The notes under the pieces were generated by a model. The model saw only the letters and a program-made list of their open reading frames with translations, ran no database searches and was not told where the DNA came from. The translations under genes and the position numbers were made by a program. Positions 43,928 to 51,660 of a stretch of DNA of 64,000 nt are shown here, piece by piece. The stretch is from the NCBI RefSeq assembly GCF_027706845.1, contig NZ_JAQGCZ010000015.1, forward strand, positions 48,002 through 112,001, given 5' to 3'. Position 1 is the stretch's first letter. Every line of letters begins with the position of its first letter. This DNA comes from Mycolicibacterium sp. BiH015. Its GTDB lineage: Bacteria > Actinomycetota > Actinomycetes > Mycobacteriales > Mycobacteriaceae.

Positions 43928-44676
43928 GAATTCTGGTCCTCAACCCGAACACGTCATCGGTGATGACCTCACAGATCGGTGATTCGGCGCAGGCGGCTGC
44001 GCACCCCGGCACCGAGGTCGTCTGCAGGAAGCCGGCATTCGGTGCGGAGGCGATCGATTCGGCGGCCGAGAGCTACCTGTCGGCGGTGGGAGTGATGGAC
44101 TTCGTCGCGGTGGCGCTCGCCGACGGCACGTTCGACTTCGATGCGGTGGTGCTCGCCGGCTTCGGTGAGCACGGCAGGGATGCGCTGGCCGAGATGCTCA
44201 CCGTGCCGGTCTTCGACATCGCCGAATGTGCCGCCCAGGTCGCCTGTCTGATCGGTCGCAGATACTCCGTGGTGACGACGCTGGCCAGATCGATCGCACC
44301 GATCAAGGACCGGCTGCTGCTCGCCGGTCTGGACGCGCGGTGCGCATCGGTGCGTGCGTGCGGGATAGGTACGGCTGACGTCGATGCCGATCCCCGCCGT
44401 GCGATCGATGCGATCGTCGCGGAAGCGGAGCGAGCCGTGGCAGAGGACGGCGCCGACGTCATCTGTCTGGGCTGCGCCGGCATGGCCGGTGTCGAGGAGA
44501 CGGTCTCGGCGAAGGTCGGTGTACCCGCCGTCGACGGGGTCCGGGCGGCGATCGCGCTGGCGCAGGCGGTCGTCGGGCTCGGCCTACAGACCAGCAAGGC
44601 GGGCGTGTACGCCCCCGGACCGGCCAACCCTCGCAGCCACTGGCCGCTCTCGCGCGCGCTGGGACCGATCCCATGA
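43924..44676 (+). CDS. Asp/Glu/hydantoin racemase-family protein with Gly replacing the first catalytic Cys
   Basis: 250 residues. The start MRILVLNPNTSSVMT and the segment ICLGCAGMAGVE (Cys184) are typical of hydantoin and allantoin racemases. The first catalytic cysteine of those enzymes lies in an ACFGDPG-type motif; here the aligned segment is VVLAGFGEHG, with Gly79. A one-Cys arrangement is found in arylmalonate decarboxylase. It could be a decarboxylase, an isomerase using another base (Cys102 in AECAAQ is near), or an inactive relative. It lies between allantoinase and allantoicase. Confidence 0.82.
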   Translation: MRILVLNPNTSSVMTSQIGDSAQAAAHPGTEVVCRKPAFGAEAIDSAAESYLSAVGVMDFVAVALADGTFDFDAVVLAGFGEHGRDALAEMLTVPVFDIAECAAQVACLIGRRYSVVTTLARSIAPIKDRLLLAGLDARCASVRACGIGTADVDADPRRAIDAIVAEAERAVAEDGADVICLGCAGMAGVEETVSAKVGVPAVDGVRAAIALAQAVVGLGLQTSKAGVYAPGPANPRSHWPLSRALGPIP

Positions 44677-45695
44677 CGCCGACACCCGGCGTCGATCTCG
44701 CGTCCCGCATGCTCGGCGGCAGCGTCGTCGCCGCAAGCGATGAATCGTTCGGATTCAAGGAGCGACTCATCGACCCGGCCGAACCGGCGTTCGTTCCCGG
44801 TACCTATGACCTCCGCGGCGAGGTCGTCGACGGGTGGGAGACCCGCAGACATGCCGGGCCCGACGGTGACTGGGTCATCGTGCGCCTGGGCGCGCCCGGA
44901 CGGATCTCCGCCGTAGACGTCGACACCCGATTCTTCTCGGGCAACCACCCGACGGCGTGCTGCGTGGAGGCGTGCGTCCTCGACCGCACCTCAGAACCCT
45001 GCGGGCCGGGTGTCGCATGGACCGAGCTCGTCGGTGACGTGGTGTTGAAGGACAACGCGCACAATGTGTTCGGGGTCGACGACAGGCGCCGCTGGACCCA
45101 CGTCCGGTTGCGGCTGGCGTCCGACGGCGGTGTCGCGCGCCTGCGCGTCTACGGCACGGTGGTCCCCGACCCGGCGGACTGGGAGGACGTCACCGTCGAG
45201 GTGTCCGGGGTGGAACAGGGCGGCCGGGTCGAATGGTGCAGTGACAGCTTCTATTCGCACGCGTGCTCGGTGATCTCGCCCGACCGGCCGCGCAACATGG
45301 GCGATGGCTGGGAGACACGCAGGCGCCGTGACATCGGCCCGGACACCCACGATGCGGTCATCATCTCCTTCGGCGTGCCCGCCGACCTGCTGCGGATCGA
45401 GGTCGACACGTCCTGCTTCGTGTTCAACTCCTCGCTCGCGGTGTCTGTTCTGGGCAGCAGATGCCGTCCCGACGGCCGACACGGCTGGGCGATGGTGCCG
45501 TTCGACGTCCCGATCCTGCAGAAGACAGCACTGGCGGCCGATGCCCGCCAACTGTTCCGGGTGAACGCCACCGACATCACGGCGCTGAGGGTGGCGGCGT
45601 ATCCGGACGGGGGCATCGCGCGGATACGGGCGCTGGGCAGACCGACGGCCGAGGGTGTCGCGTTGATGCAACACCGCTGGAGGCGGTCCACATGA
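44673..45695 (+). CDS. alc: Allantoicase
   Basis: 340 residues made of two homologous allantoicase domains. The repeats are seen in the paired segments GWETRRHAGPDGDWVIVRLG and GWETRRRRDIGPDTHDAVIISFG, and in VDTRFFSGN and VDTSCFVFN. It splits allantoate into ureidoglycolate and urea in the cytosol. ATGA overlaps link it to the genes on both sides. No ureidoglycolate lyase or urease was found in the window, so later steps must be elsewhere or replaced. Confidence 0.92.
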   Translation: MTPTPGVDLASRMLGGSVVAASDESFGFKERLIDPAEPAFVPGTYDLRGEVVDGWETRRHAGPDGDWVIVRLGAPGRISAVDVDTRFFSGNHPTACCVEACVLDRTSEPCGPGVAWTELVGDVVLKDNAHNVFGVDDRRRWTHVRLRLASDGGVARLRVYGTVVPDPADWEDVTVEVSGVEQGGRVEWCSDSFYSHACSVISPDRPRNMGDGWETRRRRDIGPDTHDAVIISFGVPADLLRIEVDTSCFVFNSSLAVSVLGSRCRPDGRHGWAMVPFDVPILQKTALAADARQLFRVNATDITALRVAAYPDGGIARIRALGRPTAEGVALMQHRWRRST

Positions 45696-46213
45696 CGGTG
45701 CGAGCGTCGGACTGCGTCGGTGTGTGGCGCCGCACCCTCCTGGTGGAGGCGGACGGCTCCCGGGACACCGGAACCGATGTGACGTGGTTGCAGGGCGTCA
45801 CGGCGTTCGTCGACTCACGCGGCTTCGCCGGGACGTTGCACGACGAGGACGGCATCTTCGAGTGGCGACGCACCATCGACCTCACACCTACCGCCGAGCC
45901 GGACGTCGGCGAGATGCGTTGGGAAGAAGGCACTCTGGTGGAGACAGGGGTGCACGCCGACTATGTCGAGCACTGGGTCCGCGACGACGCGGCATCCGGG
46001 CCCTGCTGGGCGATGTTCTTGACCGGGCCTGATGGCGGGCCCGGCCTGTTGTTGCGCATGGGTACGCGATTCGGGTTCGCCGGTGCGGGCGCGGTGGTGG
46101 TGGGAGAGGTCGGCGGACGCGAATGGGAGGGCATCGACGCCGCAGCCCACACAGTGCGGGCCAACGGCGCACTCTGGACAATCGACAAACGCGAGGGAGT
46201 CACGCAACCATGA
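45692..46213 (+). CDS. Unknown 173-aa protein of the ureide operon, possibly lipocalin-like
   Basis: 173 residues with alternating hydrophobic strands: VGVWRRTLLVEADGSRDT, VTWLQGVTAFVDSRGFAG, FEWRRTIDL, and a C-terminal VGEVGGREWEGID. It looks like an all-beta barrel, similar in layout to calycins or the HRI1 group; no catalytic motif is named. No signal peptide. It is coupled by ATGA overlap to allantoicase and to the oxygenase, so it probably belongs to the pathway as a binding or enzyme component. Confidence 0.6.
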   Translation: MTVRASDCVGVWRRTLLVEADGSRDTGTDVTWLQGVTAFVDSRGFAGTLHDEDGIFEWRRTIDLTPTAEPDVGEMRWEEGTLVETGVHADYVEHWVRDDAASGPCWAMFLTGPDGGPGLLLRMGTRFGFAGAGAVVVGEVGGREWEGIDAAAHTVRANGALWTIDKREGVTQP

Positions 46214-47265
46214 GTGGCGCAACATCTTTCACCTCCATTCCGGTCATCGACATCAGCGGTCTGCGCTCGCCGGGGGCCGCCGACCGTGATCGGGTCGCCG
46301 AAGAGATCGGACGTGCGGCGCGCAACGTCGGCTTCTTCTACGTCAGCGGCACCGGGATCGACGACGGTCTGTTCGAACAGCTGCTGGACGCGACGAAGCG
46401 GTTCTTCGCATTGCCGCTCGAGGAGAAGATGCGGACTTACATCGGGCTGTCGCGGTGCCACCGAGGATACGTACCCGTCGGTGAGGAAGGTGTCGAGACG
46501 GGGACCCCGGACGTCAAAGAGGCATTCGACACGGCGCTGGACCTGCCTGCCGACGACCCCGACCATCTCGCGGGCAATCCGATGCTGGGCCCGAACACCT
46601 GGCCGGACGTACCAGGTTTCGCCGAGGCGGTCACCGCCTACTACCACGCCGTGCTGGCCGTCGGGCATCAGCTGCTGCGGGCGTTCGGGGTGGCGCTCGG
46701 CGAGGACCCCGACCTGTTCTCCCGGCACGCCACCAAGACACCGAGCCAACTTCGGCTCGTCCACTATCCGTACAACCCCGACGCCGAAGACGTCCTGGGC
46801 ATCGGCGCGCACACCGATTACGAGTGCTTCACGTTGCTCAAACCGACTGCCCCCGGATTGGAGGTGCTCAATGGAGCGGGGCAGTGGATCGACGTGCCGC
46901 CCATCGAGGGCACCTACGTCGTCAACATCGGCGACCTTCTCGAACTGTGGACCAACGGGACGTTCGTCGCGACCAGCCACCGCGTCCGCAAGGTCGTCGA
47001 GGAGCGATACTCGTTCCCGCTGTTCTTCAACGTCGACTACGACACCGAGGTCAGACCGCTGCCGCAGTTCGTTCCCGCCGGGACGCCGCAACGTCCCGCC
47101 TTGCGTGCCGGGGAGCACCTGTTCGCCCAGACCGCGCAGACGTTTCGGTATCTGCGCGATCGCGTCGAATCCGGCGAGCTGGTCCTGCCCGACGGCTCGC
47201 TGCAGACCGGTCAGTTCGGTCAGCAGGCCATCCACGGTGCTCTGGGTGCGGACCGCGTCAGTTGA
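46210..47265 (+). CDS. 2-oxoglutarate/Fe(II) oxygenase, isopenicillin N synthase family
   Basis: 351 residues. N-terminal DIOX_N region (IPVIDISGLRS, NVGFFYVSGTGI) and the C-terminal 2OG-FeII domain with His201 and Asp203 (GAHTDYECF), His257 (ATSHRV) and the 2OG-binding Arg266/Ser268 (ERYSFPLF). It should hydroxylate, demethylate or cyclise a substrate. Last gene of the operon; its stop overlaps that of the convergent fecB by eight bases. Such an enzyme is unusual in ureide clusters and suggests a modified (for example N-methylated) substrate; that is inference. Confidence 0.88.
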   Translation: MSGATSFTSIPVIDISGLRSPGAADRDRVAEEIGRAARNVGFFYVSGTGIDDGLFEQLLDATKRFFALPLEEKMRTYIGLSRCHRGYVPVGEEGVETGTPDVKEAFDTALDLPADDPDHLAGNPMLGPNTWPDVPGFAEAVTAYYHAVLAVGHQLLRAFGVALGEDPDLFSRHATKTPSQLRLVHYPYNPDAEDVLGIGAHTDYECFTLLKPTAPGLEVLNGAGQWIDVPPIEGTYVVNIGDLLELWTNGTFVATSHRVRKVVEERYSFPLFFNVDYDTEVRPLPQFVPAGTPQRPALRAGEHLFAQTAQTFRYLRDRVESGELVLPDGSLQTGQFGQQAIHGALGADRVS

Positions 47266-48397
47266 TCGGCGAGTTCAGCCATCGAAGGTCGGCGAGAACG
47301 CCCCTGCCGGCGATGATTCCCTCGCCGGTCTGCCACACCTCGTTGTTCACCGCGAACACGCGATCGTCACGGGTGGCCGACAACTTCTTCCACGCATCGC
47401 TGTCCATCACCTTGGGCGCGCGCTCGCGTGCCGCCGCGCTCGCGAACGACACGTACACGATGTCCCCCTCGGCCGCCGAGAAATCGGGGGAGTCGCCCAG
47501 GTCCTCGTCGGAGATGCCGATCTCGATGTAGGGCTTGTCGGTGAACCGTTGTGCGACAGGACGATCGACGCCCACATCGGCGAGCACACTGCCGGCGAAG
47601 TTGTCGGCTCCGAACACCCGCATCGTGGTGTCGGTCAGTTGCACGACCGACGCCTGGAAGTGTGTCGCGTCGTTGTCCACCCCGGTGCGGTCGGCCGCGC
47701 GGTCGAAATCCTCGATCAGCGCCTCGGCGGCCTCCCGCCGGCCGGTGGCATCGCCGACTGTGCGCAGGTTGTCTTTCCACGCGGCCCCCGGCGCGCCGCC
47801 GAACACGGTAGGGGCGATCTCGGACAGCGCCGGATACTGCTCGGGCGTCAGCGTCACCGAGCCAAGGATGAGGTCGGGGCCGGATTCGCGGATCGCCGCG
47901 AGGTCAGGGTCGGTTCGGCTGCCGGCCACCGGCAGTTCGTGTACCACGCTGCCCAGATAGGACGGCTGCGCATCGGAGCCGTCGGGGACTGCCGCGGCGA
48001 CGATGCGCGACTGCAGGCCGAGCGCACACAGGGCGTCCACCTGGTCGCCGGACAGCGCCACGATCCGTTGCGGATCGGCGCGGACCGTCGTCGTCTCCGG
48101 GATGGGCGGCGAGACCCCGTGTCCGGTCGCATTGCGCACGGTCCGGTCGGCTGGTCCGTCATCGAGACGCGCCGGCTCGGGCGCACACGATTCGTCGGGC
48201 CTGCGGTCGTTGCCGAGCACGCCGGCGCCTGCGATGCGCGTCGTACTGGTGATGACCGAACCGCCGGGGACTGCACCGGGGGCGTCCGTAGAGGAGCCAC
48301 AGCCATTGAGGGCGACGACGACGACAGCGGTGCCGAGTGCCGCCAATCCTGCGGACCGGGAGATTCCATGGCGCGCCCGCGCTCCCGTGAACAGCAC
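47258..48397 (-). CDS. fecB: FecB-like ferric-siderophore-binding lipoprotein
   Basis: About 379 residues from GTG 48397 (start uncertain; the frame is open to 48487). The lipobox ALNGC follows a hydrophobic stretch. The periplasmic-binding fold of class III (helical backbone) is seen in RIVALSGDQVDALCALGLQSRIVAAAVP, ESGPDLILGS and IAPTVFGG. The pattern IAGAGVLGNDRRPDESCA agrees with M. tuberculosis FecB (Rv3044). It contributes to iron acquisition at the cell envelope. It is divergent from ctaD. Confidence 0.88.
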   Translation of the reverse strand: MLFTGARARHGISRSAGLAALGTAVVVVALNGCGSSTDAPGAVPGGSVITSTTRIAGAGVLGNDRRPDESCAPEPARLDDGPADRTVRNATGHGVSPPIPETTTVRADPQRIVALSGDQVDALCALGLQSRIVAAAVPDGSDAQPSYLGSVVHELPVAGSRTDPDLAAIRESGPDLILGSVTLTPEQYPALSEIAPTVFGGAPGAAWKDNLRTVGDATGRREAAEALIEDFDRAADRTGVDNDATHFQASVVQLTDTTMRVFGADNFAGSVLADVGVDRPVAQRFTDKPYIEIGISDEDLGDSPDFSAAEGDIVYVSFASAAARERAPKVMDSDAWKKLSATRDDRVFAVNNEVWQTGEGIIAGRGVLADLRWLNSPIN

Positions 48398-48592
48398 GCG
48401 CAGACCGTAACATCCTGGCGCTTCGCAGCAGCTCAGCCTGTGTCGCGACATCGGGCGGGCATCAATTACGACAGTTTGTAGGACCACCGCGACCGCAGGC
48501 AGGCCAGGGGGCTAGGATTCAAAGGAATTCGTCGGCTCGCCGACGGCTCAATCCGGGTAACCGGTCAGTGTCACGGAAGGTTGGAGGACCAG

Positions 48593-50338
48593 TTGGTAGC
48601 CGAAGCGCCCCCAATCGGTGAGCTCGAAGCCCGTCGCCCCTTCCCGGCGCGGATCGGCCCCAAGGGCAACCTGATCTACAAGCTGATCACCACGACCGAT
48701 CACAAGCTGATCGGCATCATGTACTGCGTCGCCTGCTTCGCCTTCTTCCTCATCGGCGGGCTGATGGCGCTGTTCATCAGAACCGAGCTGGCCGCGCCGG
48801 GGCTGCAGTTCCTGTCGAACGAGCAGTACAACCAGCTGTTCACCATGCACGGCACGGTGATGCTGCTGTTCTACGCCACCCCCATCGTGTTCGGCTTCGC
48901 CAACCTGGTGCTGCCGCTGCAGATCGGCGCCCCTGACGTCGCGTTCCCGCGGCTCAACGCGTTCTCCTTCTGGCTGTTCCTGTTCGGTGCGCTGATCGCC
49001 ACCGCCGGCTTCATCACCCCGGGTGGCGCCGCCGACTTCGGCTGGACCGCCTACTCGCCGCTGACCGACGCGATCCACTCGCCCGGCCCCGGCGGCGACC
49101 TGTGGATCATGGGTCTGGCCGTCGGCGGTCTGGGCACCATCCTCGGCGGCGTCAACATGATCACCACGGTGGTCTGCATGCGCGCACCCGGTATGACGAT
49201 GTTCCGGATGCCGATCTTCACCTGGAACATCCTCGTGACCTCGATCCTGGTGCTGCTGGCCTTCCCGCTGCTGACCGCCGCGCTGTTCGGCCTGGCCGCC
49301 GACCGCCACCTCGGCGCCCACGTTTACGACCCCGCCAACGGCGGTGTGCTGCTCTGGCAGCACCTGTTCTGGTTCTTCGGGCACCCCGAGGTGTACATCA
49401 TCGCGCTGCCGTTCTTCGGCATCGTCTCGGAGATCTTCCCGGTGTTCAGCCGCAAACCGATCTTCGGCTACACCACACTGATCTACGCCACGCTGGGTAT
49501 CGCTGCGCTATCGGTCGCGGTGTGGGCGCACCACATGTACGCCACCGGTGCGGTGTTGCTGCCCTTCTTCAGTTTCATGACGTTCCTGATCGCCGTCCCG
49601 ACGGGCATCAAGTTCTTCAACTGGATCGGCACGATGTGGAAAGGCCAGTTGACGTTCGAGACACCGATGCTGTTCTCGGTCGGCTTCATCGCGACGTTCC
49701 TGCTCGGCGGCCTCTCGGGCGTGCTGCTGGCCAGCCCGCCGCTGGACTTCCACGTCACCGACAGCTACTTCGTCATCGCACACTTCCACTACGTGCTGTT
49801 CGGCACCATCGTGTTCGCCACCTACGCGGGCATCTACTTCTGGTTCCCGAAGATGACCGGACGGCTGCTCGACGAGCGCCTGGGCAAGGTGCATTTCTGG
49901 CTGACCTTCATCGGCTTCCACACCACCTTCCTGGTGCAGCACTGGCTCGGTGACGAGGGCATGCCACGGCGCTACGCGGACTACCTGCCCAGCGACGGAT
50001 TCACCACGCTGAACGTCATCTCCACGATCGGTGCGTTCATCCTCGGCGCGTCGACGCTGCCGTTCCTGTGGAACGTGTTCAAGAGCTGGCGCTACGGCGA
50101 GGTCGTCACGGTGGACGATCCGTGGGGCTACGGCAACTCCCTGGAGTGGGCCACCAGCTGCCCGCCGCCGCGGCACAACTTCACCGAGCTGCCCCGCATC
50201 CGTTCGGAGCGTCCGGCCTTCGAGCTGCACTACCCCCACATGGTCGAGCGGATGCGCCGCGAGGCCCACGTGGGTCGTGCGCACGGTCCCGAAGACGGCG
50301 ACGTGACACGGCTCGAAGACGCAGACGTCCGTACCTGA
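48593..50338 (+). CDS. ctaD: Cytochrome c oxidase subunit I
   Basis: 581 residues with twelve transmembrane helices; the haem-copper catalytic subunit of the aa3 terminal oxidase. Ligand segments: MHGTVMLLFYATP (low-spin haem His), WQHLFWFFGHPEVYIIALP (CuB His and cross-linked Tyr), WAHHMYA (CuB His pair) and IAHFHYVLFG (haem a3 and a His). A TTG start at 48593 preceded by GGAGGA gives the usual VAEAPPIGELEARRP terminus. The other subunits are encoded elsewhere, as in M. tuberculosis. Confidence 0.95.
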   Translation: MVAEAPPIGELEARRPFPARIGPKGNLIYKLITTTDHKLIGIMYCVACFAFFLIGGLMALFIRTELAAPGLQFLSNEQYNQLFTMHGTVMLLFYATPIVFGFANLVLPLQIGAPDVAFPRLNAFSFWLFLFGALIATAGFITPGGAADFGWTAYSPLTDAIHSPGPGGDLWIMGLAVGGLGTILGGVNMITTVVCMRAPGMTMFRMPIFTWNILVTSILVLLAFPLLTAALFGLAADRHLGAHVYDPANGGVLLWQHLFWFFGHPEVYIIALPFFGIVSEIFPVFSRKPIFGYTTLIYATLGIAALSVAVWAHHMYATGAVLLPFFSFMTFLIAVPTGIKFFNWIGTMWKGQLTFETPMLFSVGFIATFLLGGLSGVLLASPPLDFHVTDSYFVIAHFHYVLFGTIVFATYAGIYFWFPKMTGRLLDERLGKVHFWLTFIGFHTTFLVQHWLGDEGMPRRYADYLPSDGFTTLNVISTIGAFILGASTLPFLWNVFKSWRYGEVVTVDDPWGYGNSLEWATSCPPPRHNFTELPRIRSERPAFELHYPHMVERMRREAHVGRAHGPEDGDVTRLEDADVRT

Positions 50339-50357
50339 CGCGGGGCGGTTCACGGGG

Positions 50358-51587
50358 GTGACAACGTCGAGGGTGTCGGTTCTGATCACCGTCACCGGTC
50401 GCGATAAACCAGGTGTCACGTCGGCCCTCTTCGAGGTGCTCGCGGGCCACGACGTGGAACTGCTCAACGTCGAACAGGTCGTCGTCCGCGGGCGGCTGAC
50501 CCTCGGAGTCCTCGTCGCCGGGCCGGCCGGCGTCGCAGGCGGCACCGCACTGCGCGACGAAGTGCAGAAAGCGATCTGGAACGTCGGCCTCGACGTGACC
50601 ATCGAGGGCAGCGATCATCTGCCGGTGCTGCGGGATCCGTCCACGCACACCATCGTCGTGCTGGGCAGGCCGATCACCGCCGGAGCGTTCGGGGTGGTCG
50701 CGCGGGAAGCTGCGAAGCTGGGCGTGAACATCGACACCATCCGGGGGGTCTCCGACTACCCGGTGACGGGCCTGGAGCTCCGAGTGTCCGTGCCCCCGGG
50801 TGTCTACGGCGAGCTGCAGGCGGTACTCGCCCGCGTCGCCGTCGAGGAAAGCGTCGACATCGCGGTCGAGGACTACAGCCTGTCACGACGGGCCAAACGG
50901 CTCATCGTGTTCGACGTCGACTCCACGCTGATCCAGGGCGAGGTGATCGAGATGCTGGCCGCGCACGCCGGCGCCGAGGCCGCCGTCGCCGAGGTGACCG
51001 AGGCGGCGATGCGCGGCGAACTGGACTTCGCCGAGTCGCTGCACCGCCGCGTGGCAACCCTCGAAGGTCTGCCCGCCGAGGTCGTCGACGAAGTGGCCGA
51101 CCAGTTGGAGCTGACCCCGGGTGCGCGCACGACCATCCGGACCCTGCGGCGTCTCGGCTATCACTGCGGCGTGGTCTCCGGCGGTTTCCGCCAGGTGATC
51201 CAGCCGCTGGCCGAAGATCTCATGCTCGACTACGTCGCCGCCAACCACCTCGAGATCGTCGACGGCAAGCTGACGGGACGCGTGGTCGGACCGATCATCG
51301 ACCGGCCCGGAAAAGCCAAGGCCCTCCGCGATTTCGCGGCTCAGGTGGGGGTACCGATGGAGCAGACGGTGGCCGTCGGCGACGGGGCCAACGACATCGA
51401 CATGCTGGCCGCGGCCGGACTGGGTGTGGCGTTCAACGCCAAGCCCGCGTTGCGCGAAGTTGCGGATGCCTCGCTGAGCCACCCGTACCTGGACACCGTG
51501 CTGTTCATCCTCGGGGTGACCCGTGGCGAGATCGAAGCCGCCGACGCGCTCGACGGTGTGGTGCGTCGCGTCGACATCCCCGACTGA
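50358..51587 (+). CDS. serB2: Phosphoserine phosphatase SerB2
   Basis: 409 residues: two N-terminal ACT-type domains (about 5-90 and 97-172) and a HAD phosphatase domain. Nucleophile Asp186 in VFDVDSTLI, Ser/Thr motif VVSGGF, Lys in GPIIDRPGKAKAL, and the acidic motif VGDGANDIDML are intact. It makes L-serine from phosphoserine. Starts with GTG 19 bp after ctaD. Order matches Rv3043c-Rv3042c. Confidence 0.95.
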   Translation: MTTSRVSVLITVTGRDKPGVTSALFEVLAGHDVELLNVEQVVVRGRLTLGVLVAGPAGVAGGTALRDEVQKAIWNVGLDVTIEGSDHLPVLRDPSTHTIVVLGRPITAGAFGVVAREAAKLGVNIDTIRGVSDYPVTGLELRVSVPPGVYGELQAVLARVAVEESVDIAVEDYSLSRRAKRLIVFDVDSTLIQGEVIEMLAAHAGAEAAVAEVTEAAMRGELDFAESLHRRVATLEGLPAEVVDEVADQLELTPGARTTIRTLRRLGYHCGVVSGGFRQVIQPLAEDLMLDYVAANHLEIVDGKLTGRVVGPIIDRPGKAKALRDFAAQVGVPMEQTVAVGDGANDIDMLAAAGLGVAFNAKPALREVADASLSHPYLDTVLFILGVTRGEIEAADALDGVVRRVDIPD

Positions 51588-51593
51588 TTCATC

Positions 51594-51654
51594 GCCGGAA
51601 TTGCATTCCAACAGGCCGCTTCTCGCGTTTTCTGTGCGGGAATGCAATTCCGGC
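51594..51654. repeat. Long perfect inverted repeat between convergent serB2 and MocR genes
   Basis: Sixteen-base arms GCCGGAATTGCATTCC and GGAATGCAATTCCGGC are perfectly complementary, with a 29-base loop. It begins seven bases after the serB2 stop and ends seven bases before the MocR stop. It could end both transcripts; the size and AT-containing arms resemble a dispersed palindromic element. Confidence 0.6.
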
Positions 51655-51660
51655 TGTCGG

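Noticed and set aside
46214..48481. A 755-codon plus-strand frame across the oxygenase and fecB
   Set aside because: It runs in a different frame of the oxygenase and then antisense to fecB; Ser/Arg/Pro-rich without motifs.
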